Below are positions 9,715 through 18,522 of a stretch of 64,000 bases of DNA, one piece after another. The notes beneath the pieces were generated by a model. That model was not told the DNA's origin and searched no databases. It saw only the letters and a program-made list of their open reading frames with translations. The stretch covers positions 124,001-188,000 of the forward strand of contig NZ_JARXVG010000005.1 of assembly GCF_029892485.1 (NCBI RefSeq). Reading direction: 5' to 3'. This DNA comes from Variovorax boronicumulans (GTDB lineage Bacteria > Pseudomonadota > Gammaproteobacteria > Burkholderiales > Burkholderiaceae_C). Made by a program: the position numbers and the translations under genes. The stretch's first letter is position 1. Every line of letters starts with the position of its first letter.

Positions 9715-11219
9715 GCCGCGGCCTCCTCGAATGAAAGTGCCACCACGCGCTCCTCGCTGATGTCGTCGCCAGCCAGCTCGCCGACCACGCGCCCGTTGCT
9801 GAATACATAGACGCGGTCGCAGTGGTGCAGCTCGTCAAACTCGGTCGTGTACCAGACGAAGGTGCGGCCGCCGCGCGCCTCTTCGCGGATGAGCGCGTAC
9901 ACATCGCGCTTGGTGCCGACATCGACGCCGCGCATCGGGTCGTCCATGAGGATGACGGGCGCCGACGAGCCCAGCGCCCGCGCGAACAGCACCTTCTGCT
10001 GGTTGCCGCCCGAAAGCGAGCCAATGGGCAGGTCCATGTCGGGCGTGACCAGGCCCAGGCGCTGGCGCCATTGCTGCGCCTGCTGCTGCTCCTGTTTCAG
10101 GTCGATCAGCGGGCTGCGTGCGCGCAGTTGCGCGAGCCAGCCTACCGTCATGTTGCGCGCGATGGACCAGAGCGCGAACACGCCGTCGGTCTGTCGGTCG
10201 CCGGCCACGAAGGCGGTGCCGCCCTCGACGCGCATCGCGTCCTTGCCCTTGTGCTGCGAGGCTTCCTGCAGCGCGAGCAGCATCGCGGTCTGCCCGTGCC
10301 CGGCCAGCCCTGCGAGGCCGATCACCTCGCCGCGCGCCGCGTGCATGGCGATGCCGCGCTGCGCGGAGGCCTGCACCTGCACCACGGCTTGCGTGCTGTC
10401 CCCGTTGACACGCGGCGTGACCCCTGCGGCTCCGGCCTGCGGTACGTCGTTGAGAACGGCCTGCCCCATCGCTGCGACCAGCCGATCGCGATCGGTCTCC
10501 GCGGTCGGCGTGGCCTGCACCACCTGCCCGTCGCGCATCACGACCAGCCGGTCGGTCACCGCGAAGATCTCGCGCAGCTTGTGCGTGATCAGCACGCAGG
10601 TCTTGCCCTCGGCCACGAAGTTGCGGATGTAGGCCAGCAGTTGCGCGGCCGCCTGCCCGTCGAGCGAGGAGGTCGGCTCGTCGAGGATCATCAATTCGAG
10701 CGGCTGTGCGCCCGGCGTGAACGCGCGCGCCACCTCGACGATCTGGCGCTTGCCGATCGGCAGCTCGCCCACCACGTCGTCGGGCCGCAGGCCGTGGCCC
10801 GGAAAGATGCGGTCCAGCGAGGCCATCAGCTGCGCACCGGCGCGCTTGCGCCAGGCCCACTCGGCCGACTGCGGCTGCGCGATGCGCATGTTCTCCGCGA
10901 GCGTGAGGTTGTCGCACAGCGACAGTTCCTGGAACACGCAGCGCAGGCCCCAGCGCCGCGCCTCGCGCAGGCTCCACGCCGCCGCATCCGCGTGCCGCCC
11001 GGCAAAGCGCAACTCGCCGCCATCGGGCGCGAGCGCGCCGCACAGCACGTTGACCAACGTCGACTTGCCCGCGCCGTTGTGCCCGACCAGGCCCACGCAC
11101 TCGCCGCGGCGCAGTTGCAGATCGACGCCGCGCAGCGCCTTCACGGCACCGAAGGAGCGCGCCGCGCCGCGGGCCTCGACCAGCACATCACCGGCCAGAG
11201 CTTGCGATGAGACTTGCAT
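9711..11219 (-). CDS. CUT2 sugar ABC transporter ATP-binding protein (RbsA-like)
   Basis: Cytoplasmic tandem ATPase, 502 residues, energising the sugar importer. The first half has Walker A GHNGAGKST at residues 46-54, a degenerate signature LPIGKRQ, and Walker B LMILDEPTSS. The second half has the usual degenerate Walker A (GLAGHGQT, near 300), an intact signature LSGGNQQK near 405 and Walker B VILMDDPMRGVDVGTK near 425. Here the position of the catalytic glutamate is aspartate (DD instead of DE). It follows the binding-protein gene by 6 bases and overlaps the first permease gene by 4. Confidence 0.94.
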   Translation of the reverse strand: MQVSSQALAGDVLVEARGAARSFGAVKALRGVDLQLRRGECVGLVGHNGAGKSTLVNVLCGALAPDGGELRFAGRHADAAAWSLREARRWGLRCVFQELSLCDNLTLAENMRIAQPQSAEWAWRKRAGAQLMASLDRIFPGHGLRPDDVVGELPIGKRQIVEVARAFTPGAQPLELMILDEPTSSLDGQAAAQLLAYIRNFVAEGKTCVLITHKLREIFAVTDRLVVMRDGQVVQATPTAETDRDRLVAAMGQAVLNDVPQAGAAGVTPRVNGDSTQAVVQVQASAQRGIAMHAARGEVIGLAGLAGHGQTAMLLALQEASQHKGKDAMRVEGGTAFVAGDRQTDGVFALWSIARNMTVGWLAQLRARSPLIDLKQEQQQAQQWRQRLGLVTPDMDLPIGSLSGGNQQKVLFARALGSSAPVILMDDPMRGVDVGTKRDVYALIREEARGGRTFVWYTTEFDELHHCDRVYVFSNGRVVGELAGDDISEERVVALSFEEAAA

Positions 11220-11225
11220 CGCCGC

Positions 11226-12254
11226 TTACTTGGCCTTGGCGATGAAGTCGATGACTTCCTTCTGCGAGTACTCCACGTTCACCACGCTGCCGACCTCGGT
11301 CTTCTTCACCGCATCGTCGAGCGTCTCCTGCGTCACCACGCTGATCGGCAGCTTCATGTCCTTGGGCACCTTGGCGCCCGAAAGGATCTGCTGCGCCACC
11401 CAGAACGCGAAGGTCGAGGCGCCCGGCGCGATGCTGGCCGACATGGTCTGGTACTTGTTGGCGTCGCGCTGCTCTTTCCACCAGGCGAGCTCGTCCTGCC
11501 GGTTGCCCATGAAGATCACCGGCGTCGGCCGGCCCGCGGCCTTGAAGGCCTGTGCCACGCCGTAGCCGTCGCCGCCCTGCGTGGCGACCGCCGTCACCTG
11601 CGGCAGCGTCGAGAGGATGGCCGACACCTCCTTCTGCGCCACGGTCTGCGTCCAGTTGCCGTGCACCGAGCCGACGATCTTGTACTCGGGCCGCTTGGCC
11701 ACTGCCGCGGTGATGCCCTGGTGGATCTCGTCGTCGACGAACACACCGGCCAGGCCGCGCACTTCGAGCAGGTTGCCCTTGATGCCGCGGCTGGCGAAGT
11801 AGTCGATCTGCATCGCGCCCAGCTGCTTGAAGTCCACCGCGATGCGGTAGGCACAGGGCTCGGTCACGATGCCGTCGAAGGACACCACCACGATGCCCGC
11901 GTCGCAGGCCTGCTTGACCGCGCCGTTGAGGGCAGTGGGCGAAGCCGCATTGATCACGATGGCGTCGAAGCCCTGCAGGATCATGTTCTGGATCTGCGCG
12001 GCCTGCTCGGTGGCCTGGTTCTCCGAGGTCGTGAAGCTGGGCGCCTGCGCCACCACGCCCTTGGCGACCGCGTCCTTGGTCACCTTGTCCCAGCTCTTGA
12101 GCATGGCCTGTCGCCACGAGTTGCCCGCGAAATTGTTCGACAGTGCGATCTTCCTGGCCTTGGTGTCGGCCGCGCTGGCGGGAAGGTGCAGTACGGCGGC
12201 ACCCAGGACGAGCGCGGCGGCCAGGGCGGTGGATGAGAGTCGGATCTTCTTCAT
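11226..12254 (-). CDS. Periplasmic sugar-binding protein of the CUT2 ABC importer
   Basis: Periplasmic binding protein of the RbsB fold (Peripla_BP_4), 342 residues. MKKIRLSSTALAAALVLGAA with cleavage near ASA-AD at residue 28 is a classic Sec signal peptide, and this fixes the ATG at 12254. The mature part starts KIALSNNFAGNSWRQAM, as in sugar-binding members, and contains NMILQGFDAIVINAASPTAL and VVVSFDGIVTEPC, the hinge and ligand-loop segments. A 110-base gap with a strong inverted repeat (12325-12348) separates it from the dehydratase gene upstream. That spacing is usual before a binding-protein gene that needs high expression. The ligand is not known; a deoxysugar or pentose is plausible from the neighbours. 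Confidence 0.93.
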   Translation of the reverse strand: MKKIRLSSTALAAALVLGAAVLHLPASAADTKARKIALSNNFAGNSWRQAMLKSWDKVTKDAVAKGVVAQAPSFTTSENQATEQAAQIQNMILQGFDAIVINAASPTALNGAVKQACDAGIVVVSFDGIVTEPCAYRIAVDFKQLGAMQIDYFASRGIKGNLLEVRGLAGVFVDDEIHQGITAAVAKRPEYKIVGSVHGNWTQTVAQKEVSAILSTLPQVTAVATQGGDGYGVAQAFKAAGRPTPVIFMGNRQDELAWWKEQRDANKYQTMSASIAPGASTFAFWVAQQILSGAKVPKDMKLPISVVTQETLDDAVKKTEVGSVVNVEYSQKEVIDFIAKAK

Positions 12255-12324
12255 GTTGGATGTCCTTGATGTCTGAAGCCGCTGTCCCGGATCCAGCTGT
12301 CTCCTGCGAATGCCCGTGGTGCGA

Positions 12325-12348
12325 TGCCGCGCCGGCCAGAGCGCGGCA
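12325..12348 (-). promoter_or_regulatory. Intercistronic hairpin before the sugar-binding protein gene
   Basis: TGCCGCGC and GCGCGGCA make a perfect 8-base inverted repeat with an 8-base loop in the 110-base gap between the dehydratase and binding-protein genes. No T-run follows on the minus strand, so it is better read as an mRNA processing or stabilising hairpin than as a terminator. Confidence 0.45.
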
Positions 12349-12364
12349 CCCGGGCGGTGTCGGG

Positions 12365-13891
12365 TTACATCACGGCGCCGACCTGCCAGGGCACGAACTC
12401 GTTCTGCCCGTAGCCGTGCTGCTCGCTCTTCGATTGCGCGCCCGACGCGGTGGCCAGCACCAGTTCGAAGATGCGCTGCCCCATCTCCTGAATGGAGGCG
12501 GTGCCGTCGACGATCTCGCCGCAGTTGATGTCCATGTCTTCTTCCTGCCGCTGCCACAGCGCCGAGTTGGTCGCGAGCTTGAGAGAGGGCGAGGGCGCGC
12601 AGCCGTAGGCCGAGCCACGCCCGGTGGTGAAGCAGATCAGGTTCGCGCCGCCGGCCACCTGGCCCGTGGCGCTCACCGGGTCGTAGCCCGGCGTGTCCAT
12701 GTAGACGAAGCCGTGCGACGTCACCGGCTCCGCGTATTCGTACACGGCTTCGAGGTTGCTGGTGCCGCCCTTGGCGACCGCGCCTAGCGACTTTTCCAGG
12801 ATGGTGGTGAGCCCGCCCGCCTTGTTGCCGGGCGAGGGGTTGTTGTTCATCTCGCCCTCGTTGATTTCGGTGTAGTGCTCCCACCACTTGATGCGGTCGA
12901 CCAGCTTCTGGCCCACCTCGCGCCTGACCGCGCGGCGCGTCAGCAGATGCTCGGCGCCGTAGACCTCTGGCGTTTCGCTGAGGATGGCCGTGCCGCCGTG
13001 CGCCACCAGCAGGTCGACTGCCGCACCCAGCGCAGGGTTGGCGCTGATGCCCGAATACCCGTCCGAGCCGCCGCACTGCAGCCCGATGGTGATGTGCGCC
13101 GCGCTGCAGGGCTCGCGCTTCACCGCGTTGGCGCGCGGCAGCATCTCGTTGATGAGCGCGACGCCTTTCTCGACTGTCTTGCGCGTGCCGCCCGTGTCCT
13201 GGATGTTGAAGGTGCGGAAGTTCTCGCCTTCGGCCAGGTGGCCGGTCGCGAGCCAGGCGTTGATCTGGTTGGCCTCGCAGCCGAGCCCGACCACCAGCAC
13301 GCCCGCGAAGTTCGGGTGCGTGGCGTAGCCCGTGAGCGTGCGCGAGAGGATCTGCATGCCCATGCCCTCGGTGTCCATGCCGCAGCCTGTGCCGTGCGTC
13401 AGCGCGACGATGCCGTCCACGTTGGGGAATGCTGCGAGCGCGGAAGGGTTGGTCCGGCGCGAGAAGTGATCGGCGATGGCGCGCGCGGCCGTGGCCGAGC
13501 AGTTCACGCTGGTCAGCACGCCGATGTAGTTGCGCGTGGCCACGCGGCCGTCGGCGCGCTTGATGCCCATGAAGGTGGCCTCGCGCTTGGCAGGCGCGGG
13601 CTTCACGTCGGCGCCGAAGGCGTAGTCGCGCTCGAAGTCGCCCTTGTCGGGCCCCATGTCGAGGTTCTGCGTGTGCACATGCTCGCCGGGCGCGATGGCC
13701 TTGCTCGCGAAACCGATGATCTGGTTGTAGCGCCGCACCGGTTCGCCCTGCGCGATGGCGCGCATCGCGACCTTGTGGCCCGGCGGAATCAGGCCGCGCA
13801 CGGCCACGTTCTCGACGACGATGCCACCGAGCAGTTGCGAGCGCGCGATGACGACGTCGTCGGCGGGATGGAGTCGGATATAGGGAGTCAT
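12365..13891 (-). CDS. UxaA-family sugar-acid dehydratase (altronate/galactarate dehydratase-like)
   Basis: Iron-dependent dehydratase of the UxaA/GarD family, 508 residues, which removes water from an aldonate to give a 2-keto-3-deoxy acid. An N-terminal SAF domain occupies about residues 10-90 (DDVVIARSQLLGGIVVENV, then IAPGEHVHTQNL). The UxaA core then shows NCSATAARAIADHF near 130, ALTHGTGCGMDTEGMGMQ near 165 and GLQCGGSDGYSGISANPALG near 275. The C-terminal third has CFTTGRGSAYGCAPSPSLKLATN. It starts 2 bases after dctM ends, so it is co-transcribed with the TRAP genes upstream and the ABC importer downstream. The true substrate could be altronate, galactarate, fuconate or a related acid; sequence alone does not decide. 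Confidence 0.9.
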   Translation of the reverse strand: MTPYIRLHPADDVVIARSQLLGGIVVENVAVRGLIPPGHKVAMRAIAQGEPVRRYNQIIGFASKAIAPGEHVHTQNLDMGPDKGDFERDYAFGADVKPAPAKREATFMGIKRADGRVATRNYIGVLTSVNCSATAARAIADHFSRRTNPSALAAFPNVDGIVALTHGTGCGMDTEGMGMQILSRTLTGYATHPNFAGVLVVGLGCEANQINAWLATGHLAEGENFRTFNIQDTGGTRKTVEKGVALINEMLPRANAVKREPCSAAHITIGLQCGGSDGYSGISANPALGAAVDLLVAHGGTAILSETPEVYGAEHLLTRRAVRREVGQKLVDRIKWWEHYTEINEGEMNNNPSPGNKAGGLTTILEKSLGAVAKGGTSNLEAVYEYAEPVTSHGFVYMDTPGYDPVSATGQVAGGANLICFTTGRGSAYGCAPSPSLKLATNSALWQRQEEDMDINCGEIVDGTASIQEMGQRIFELVLATASGAQSKSEQHGYGQNEFVPWQVGAVM

Positions 13892-13893
13892 GG

Positions 13894-15291
13894 TCAATAG
13901 AACATCTTGGGAACCCACAGCACGAGCTTGGGCATGTACGTGATCACGCCCAGGCTCAGCAAGAGCGGAACCAGCCACGGAAGAATTGCCATCGTCGTGC
14001 GCTCGAAGCTCAGGCCCGCCACGCGCGCCAGCACGAACAGCACCATGCCCATGGGCGGATGCAGCAGGCCGATCATGAGGTTGAGCACCATCACCAGGCC
14101 GAAGTGAATCGGGTCCACGCCCAATTGCGTGGCAATCGGCAGCAGGATGGGCACGAGGATGGTGATGGCGGCGGTCGGCTCCAGGAAGCAACCGACAAAG
14201 AGCATCAGCAGGTTGGCCAGCAGCAGGAACACCCACGCCTCCTTGGTGAAGCCCAGCACCCAGGCGGCGATGTCGGTGGTCACGCCCGTGGCCGTGAGCA
14301 TCCAGCCGAAGATCGATGCCGCGGCCACGATGAAGAGCACCGTGCTGGTGGTCTCGACGGTGTCCAGGCAGACCTTGATGAACATCTTCCACGACAGCGT
14401 GCGATACCACGCGAAGCCCAGGATCATGGCCCACACGCAGGCTGCGATGGCGCCCTCGGTGGGCGTGAAGAGCCCGGTCGTCATGCCGCCGATCAGCAGC
14501 ACCGGCGTCATGATGGGCAGCAGCGCCTCGAAGCTGAAGATCTTGTCGAGCACGAAGAGCGAGGCCAGCCCCGCGAACACCGTGAGCTGCGGCGGCGTGC
14601 CGAGCTTGACCACCAGCAGCCACAGCAGCAGCGGCCAGCCGATCACCACGGCCAGTTCCATCAGCGCCTTGAAGAGCCGCGTGCGCGAGAACTTCACGTC
14701 CGCGCCCCACTTGTTCTTGTGCGCGTAGTACGCCACCGTGAGCATCATCAGGATGGCCATCAGCGCGCCGGGCAGGATGCCCGCCAGGAACAGTGCGCCG
14801 ACCGACACGTTGGCCATCATCCCGTAGATCACGAAGGGCAGGCTCGGCGGAATGATCGGGCCCAGCGTGGCCGATGCGGCGGTCACGCCCACGGCGAACT
14901 CGGTCGAGTAGCCGTGCTCCTTCATCGCCTTGATCTCGATGGTGCCCAGGCCCGCGGCGTCCGCGATGGCGGTGCCGCTCATGCCCGCGAAGATCACCGA
15001 GCCCAGCACGTTCACATGGCCGAGGCCGCCCTTGAGCCAGCCCACCAGCGCAAGCGCGAAGTTGTAGATGCGGGTGGTGATGCCCGCGTTGTTCATCAGG
15101 TTGCCGGCCAGGATGAAGAAGGGCACGGCGAGCAACGGAAAGCTGTCGATGCCGCTCACCATCCGGTGGATCACCACGAAGGGCGGCAGCGTGCTGTCGC
15201 TCACCAGGATGTAGACCAGCGAGGCCCCGGCCATGGCAATGGCCACGGGGATGCCGCCGGACATGAAGAACAGGAAAATGATTTTCAGCAT
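13894..15291 (-). CDS. dctM: TRAP transporter large permease (DctM)
   Basis: Inner-membrane ion-coupled carrier subunit, 465 residues, with roughly twelve hydrophobic segments. TRAP signatures are MLKIIFLFFMSGGIPVAIAMAGAS at the N-terminus (start residues), GNLMNNAGITTRIYNFA near 62, VIFAGMSGTAIADAAGLGTIE near 97 and TPTEGAIAACVWA near 290. This is somewhat longer than the usual 425-430 residues because of an insert around residues 205-260. It is the last TRAP gene and precedes the dehydratase by 2 bases. In this setting it most likely imports a sugar acid. Confidence 0.93.
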   Translation of the reverse strand: MLKIIFLFFMSGGIPVAIAMAGASLVYILVSDSTLPPFVVIHRMVSGIDSFPLLAVPFFILAGNLMNNAGITTRIYNFALALVGWLKGGLGHVNVLGSVIFAGMSGTAIADAAGLGTIEIKAMKEHGYSTEFAVGVTAASATLGPIIPPSLPFVIYGMMANVSVGALFLAGILPGALMAILMMLTVAYYAHKNKWGADVKFSRTRLFKALMELAVVIGWPLLLWLLVVKLGTPPQLTVFAGLASLFVLDKIFSFEALLPIMTPVLLIGGMTTGLFTPTEGAIAACVWAMILGFAWYRTLSWKMFIKVCLDTVETTSTVLFIVAAASIFGWMLTATGVTTDIAAWVLGFTKEAWVFLLLANLLMLFVGCFLEPTAAITILVPILLPIATQLGVDPIHFGLVMVLNLMIGLLHPPMGMVLFVLARVAGLSFERTTMAILPWLVPLLLSLGVITYMPKLVLWVPKMFY

Positions 15292-15322
15292 GGGTCTTTT
15301 TCTCGGGCGTTGCAGTCCGCGG

Positions 15323-15898
15323 TCAGCGGTCGGAGAGCGTTGACTCGGGGCGCTCCAGCACGCTGTAGCCGCGCTTCCAGTGGGTGCGCAGCACCTGCAG
15401 CGAGCGCCACGCCATGGCCGCGAAGCCGAACACGCACAGCGCGTACACCACGTTCATCGGCAGGTCGACGATGGTCATGCGCGTCTGGTTGCCGATCTTC
15501 ATCATCATCTGGATGGTCATCACCACGGCCGCCACGAAGAAGGCGGTGCGCAGCACGTCGACCACCATCGAGAGCACGCGGCCCATGGCGCGCGGCATGT
15601 GGCGGTAGAAGAAGTCGACCTGAATCTGGTTGTTCTTCGCCACCCCCACCGCCGCGCCGATGAAGACCACGCCGATGAGCATGTAGCGCGCCACCTCCTC
15701 GGTCCAGGCGGCAGAGTCGTTCATCACGTAGCGCGTGACGAACTGGTAGAAGACCGTGAGGCCCAGGAGCCAGAAGACGGCCAGCGAGATCCAGCCTTCG
15801 GCGATGGTGTCCGACAGGTCGACCACCTCGTCCTCTGCGTGGAAGTGGCCTTCGTCGTCGATGATTTTCTGAGGTTCGCTCATGGCTGGATCGCGCAT
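15323..15898 (-). CDS. dctQ: TRAP transporter small permease (DctQ)
   Basis: Four-span inner-membrane subunit of the TRAP carrier, up to 191 residues. The DctQ motif FVTRYVMNDSAAWTEEVARY sits near residue 70, followed by IGVVFIGAAVGVAKNNQIQVDFFYRHMP. Two starts are possible: ATG at 15898, directly adjoining the dctP stop codon, and ATG at 15883 (MSEPQKI), 15 bases in; neither has a strong ribosome site, and coupling to dctP would serve both. An acidic N-terminal stretch (DDEGHFHAEDEVVDLSD) precedes the first span, a variation seen in some members. Confidence 0.9.
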   Translation of the reverse strand: MRDPAMSEPQKIIDDEGHFHAEDEVVDLSDTIAEGWISLAVFWLLGLTVFYQFVTRYVMNDSAAWTEEVARYMLIGVVFIGAAVGVAKNNQIQVDFFYRHMPRAMGRVLSMVVDVLRTAFFVAAVVMTIQMMMKIGNQTRMTIVDLPMNVVYALCVFGFAAMAWRSLQVLRTHWKRGYSVLERPESTLSDR

Positions 15899-16909
15899 CT
15901 ACTTGATGGCCAGGATGCGGTCGTAGTCTTGCTGGCGGTAGCCCTGGTCGGTCGGCTTGGTCGCCTTGAGCACCGCCTCGCGGAACGCGTTCTTGTCGAC
16001 CGTGATCACGTTGTTGCCCTTCTTCTTGAACTCCTCGACCAGCCGCGCTTCGGAGGCGATGATTTCGCGGCCGGTCTTCTCGGCGGCCTCCTGCATCACG
16101 TCGGTGAAGATCTTCTTTTCGTCCGCCGAGAGCTTGGTCCACAGCTGGCCCGAGCAGATCGTGAGCAGCGAGTCGACGATGTGGCCGGTGAGCGAAATGT
16201 TCTTCTGCACCTCGAAGAATTTCTTGGCCTCGATGGTGGGCAGCGGGTTCTCCTGCGCATCGACCGTGTTGTTCTGCAGGGCCAGGTACACCTCGGCGAA
16301 CGCGATGGGCGTCGGGTTGGCGCCCAGCGCCTTCGGGAAGGCGAGGTAGGCCGGCGCATCGGGCACGCGGATCTTCAGGCCCTTCATGTCCTCGGGCTTG
16401 CTCACCGGCCGCGCCGCGCTCGATGTCACGTGGCGTGCGCCGTAGTAGCTGAGCGCGGTGATGTGGTTGCCGCTCTTTTCGTCGTAGCCCTTGGCGAGCT
16501 CGTTGAAAACGTCGCTCTTGGCGTACTTCAGCTGGTGCTCGGCGTCGCGGAAGATGAAGGGAAAGTACGAGATCGCCAGCGGCGTGTAGGTGCGCCCCGC
16601 GAAGCTCGCGCCCGACAGGACGATGTCGACCGTGCCCAGCGTCAGGCCCTGGTTGATGTCGGCTTCCTTGCCGAGCGTGGAGGCCGGGAACACCTGGATG
16701 TCGTACTTTCCGTTGGTGCGCTTCTTGATCTCCTCGGCCGCCCACACCGAGTACTTGTGGAAGGGCTCCGAGGTCTCGTAGACGTGGGCCCACTTGAGCT
16801 TGGTCTGGGCCGAGGCGATGCCCGGGATGCCCACAACGCCGGCTGCGAGCGCGCAGGCGGCCAGAGCCTTGAGGGCGATGCGTTTGCTGTTCTGGCTGTC
16901 TCTGATCAT
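15899..16909 (-). CDS. dctP: TRAP transporter solute-binding protein (DctP family)
   Basis: Periplasmic binding protein, 336 residues. The ATG at 16909 is fixed by the signal peptide MIRDSQNSKRIALKALAACA with cleavage near IASAQ-T. The mature protein opens LKWAHVYETSEPFHKYSVWAAEEI, typical of sugar-acid/C4-acid TRAP binders. LYLALQNNTVDAQENPLPTIE near residue 205 holds the family's QNGTVDGQENP motif. Just upstream, and in the same direction, lies the FadR-type regulator gene, 46 bases away. The dctPQM-uxaA order suggests uptake of a hexuronate or aldonate that the dehydratase can use directly. Confidence 0.94.
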   Translation of the reverse strand: MIRDSQNSKRIALKALAACALAAGVVGIPGIASAQTKLKWAHVYETSEPFHKYSVWAAEEIKKRTNGKYDIQVFPASTLGKEADINQGLTLGTVDIVLSGASFAGRTYTPLAISYFPFIFRDAEHQLKYAKSDVFNELAKGYDEKSGNHITALSYYGARHVTSSAARPVSKPEDMKGLKIRVPDAPAYLAFPKALGANPTPIAFAEVYLALQNNTVDAQENPLPTIEAKKFFEVQKNISLTGHIVDSLLTICSGQLWTKLSADEKKIFTDVMQEAAEKTGREIIASEARLVEEFKKKGNNVITVDKNAFREAVLKATKPTDQGYRQQDYDRILAIK

Positions 16910-16955
16910 GTGGCTTGTCTCCGTTGTAGTAATTGGCAGGAATGCTGGCGAGAAA

Positions 16956-17663
16956 TCAGGAAGGCTTCGCGCGTCGCCAGCTCGCGCTGAATCGCTGGTG
17001 CGACTTGTCCATGTGCGCATGCATCGCGGCGCGCGCGCCCTCGGCGTCGCGCGCGGCCACCGCATCGCGGATGGCCTCGTGCTCGGCGATGGCCGAGCGC
17101 CAGGAAGACACGTTCTCGAAGTAGCCGCCCAGGCGCGTGAAGATCGGGCCCCTGCGCGAGTCCCAGAAGTTCTGCACCGTCTCCGCCAGCACCGCGTTGC
17201 CGCTGGCGTTGACGATGGCGAGGTGGAAGGCGCGGTCGCCCTCCAGCGGCATCACCTTGCGGTCGGCCATCTCGCGCATGACCTCGATGGCGCGCGTCAT
17301 CGCATCGACGTCCTTGCGCTTGCCCGCTGCGGCGGCGATGGCGGCCGTCTCGCCCTCGATCACGCGACGCGCGCGGATCAACTCCAGTGGGCCCCACTCA
17401 GTGGGCGCGACCGGTGCGGCGGCGCGGTGCGAGCGGTCCAGCACGTACACGCCGGAGCCGGTGCGCACCTCGACCCAGCCCTCGACCTCCAGCGCGATCA
17501 GCGCCTCTCGCACCGAAGGGCGGCTCACGCCGAGCTGCTTGGCGAGGTCCCGCTCGGCGGACAACCGGGCGCCCACGGCGAATTCGCCCTTGGCGATCAG
17601 CGCGCGCAGCTGGTCGGCGATCTGGCGATAGAGGCGCTGGGGTTCGACGGTCTGGAGGGGCAC
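16956..17663 (-). CDS. GntR-family regulator, FadR/FCD subgroup
   Basis: Ligand-responsive DNA-binding protein, 235 residues from a GTG at 17663 (PLQTVEPQRLYRQIADQLR follows, the common opening of this subgroup); longer readings would run through the divergent promoter. The winged helix-turn-helix contains SAERDLAKQLGVSRPSVREAL, near residues 38-58. The C-terminal FCD domain has metal-binding positions DRAFHLAI, EHEAI and MHAHM. It heads the minus-strand operon and is divergent from the SDR genes. An array of inverted AATTGG/CCAATT sequences lies between them (17694-17728), so it probably controls both operons in response to a sugar-acid intermediate. Confidence 0.9.
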   Translation of the reverse strand: MPLQTVEPQRLYRQIADQLRALIAKGEFAVGARLSAERDLAKQLGVSRPSVREALIALEVEGWVEVRTGSGVYVLDRSHRAAAPVAPTEWGPLELIRARRVIEGETAAIAAAAGKRKDVDAMTRAIEVMREMADRKVMPLEGDRAFHLAIVNASGNAVLAETVQNFWDSRRGPIFTRLGGYFENVSSWRSAIAEHEAIRDAVAARDAEGARAAMHAHMDKSHQRFSASWRRAKPS

Positions 17664-17693
17664 GAGGGCGAATGAACGAACGGGGTTTAAGGG

Positions 17694-17728
17694 TTGTCCT
17701 GAATTGGACAAGTGGTAAGGCCAATTCA
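17694..17728. promoter_or_regulatory. Operator region for the divergent sugar-acid operons
   Basis: Two overlapping inverted repeats are visible: TTGTCC-N6-GGACAA at 17694-17711, and TGAATTGG (17700-17707) facing CCAATTCA (17721-17728). A further GAATTGG lies at 17770-17776, just before the SDR start. FadR-type regulators bind short inverted repeats of this kind. A TTGGAC at 17704-17709 could serve as a -35 for the plus-strand operon, but the matching -10 is weak. Confidence 0.6.
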
Positions 17729-17787
17729 GAATACGATGTGTCGCCCGTGCCACCCATCGGGCCAAACCCGAATTGGAGACAGACACC

Positions 17788-18522
17788 ATGCGATTGAAGG
17801 GAAAGACCGCGCTCGTGACCGCAGCCGGCCAGGGCATCGGCCACGCCAGCGTGCTGGCGCTGGCCGCCGAGGGCGCCCAAGTCTGGGCCACCGACGTCAA
17901 CGAGAAGCTGCTGGAGCGCTATGCGGGCGTTGCGAACGTCACCGCCGTGAAGCTCGACGTGCTCGACAAGGCCGCCATCGGCGCGCTGTTCGCGAAGCTG
18001 CCCGCGCTCGACGTGCTCTTCAACTGCGCGGGCGTGGTGCACAACGGCGCCATCGAGCAGGCGGGCGACGACGACCTGGACTTCGCCTTCCGGCTCAATG
18101 TGCGCGCGCAGATGTGGACCATCCAGGCCGCGCTGCCCGCCATGCTGAAGGCGGGCCGCGGCAGCATCATCAACATGGCGAGCGTGTGCTCCAGCATGAA
18201 GGGCCTGCCCAACCGTTTCGTCTACGGCACCACCAAGGCGGCGGTGCTCGGCCTCACCAAGAGCGTGGCGGCCGACTACGTGACCAAGGGCATCCGCTGC
18301 AATGCGGTGTGCCCGGGCACGGTCGATACGCCATCGCTGGGCGACCGCATCAACGCCAACGCCGATCCCGAGGAAGCCCGCAAGGCCTTCATCGCGCGCC
18401 AGCCGATGGGCCGGCTCGCGAAGGCGGAAGAAATCGCACCGGTCGTGGTGTTCCTCGCGAGCGATGAATCGATTTTCGCCACCGGCCAGTTCTTCACGGT
18501 GGACGGCGGCATCACGATATGA
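17788..18522 (+). CDS. SDR dehydrogenase, probably for a 2-keto-3-deoxy sugar acid
   Basis: Short-chain dehydrogenase/reductase, 244 residues. ATG 17788 has GGAGAC 7 bases upstream. The nucleotide motif TAAGQGIG is at residues 11-18, with acidic D36 in VWATDVNEK suggesting NAD preference. The catalytic set is S132, Y146 and K150 (YGTTK). The sequence resembles the DHRS6/2-keto-3-deoxy-L-fuconate 4-dehydrogenase group (for example NCAGVVHNGAIE and YVTKGIRCNAVCPGTVDTPSL). In those pathways the enzyme makes a 2,4-diketo-3-deoxy acid, which an FAH-family hydrolase then splits; exactly such a hydrolase follows two genes later. Overlaps the next SDR gene by 4 bases. Confidence 0.9.
   Translation: MRLKGKTALVTAAGQGIGHASVLALAAEGAQVWATDVNEKLLERYAGVANVTAVKLDVLDKAAIGALFAKLPALDVLFNCAGVVHNGAIEQAGDDDLDFAFRLNVRAQMWTIQAALPAMLKAGRGSIINMASVCSSMKGLPNRFVYGTTKAAVLGLTKSVAADYVTKGIRCNAVCPGTVDTPSLGDRINANADPEEARKAFIARQPMGRLAKAEEIAPVVVFLASDESIFATGQFFTVDGGITI

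Noticed and set aside
12365..14710. Longer reading of the UxaA-type dehydratase through dctM
   Set aside because: The extra N-terminal part is an out-of-frame reading of dctM; the SAF domain starts right after ATG 13891.
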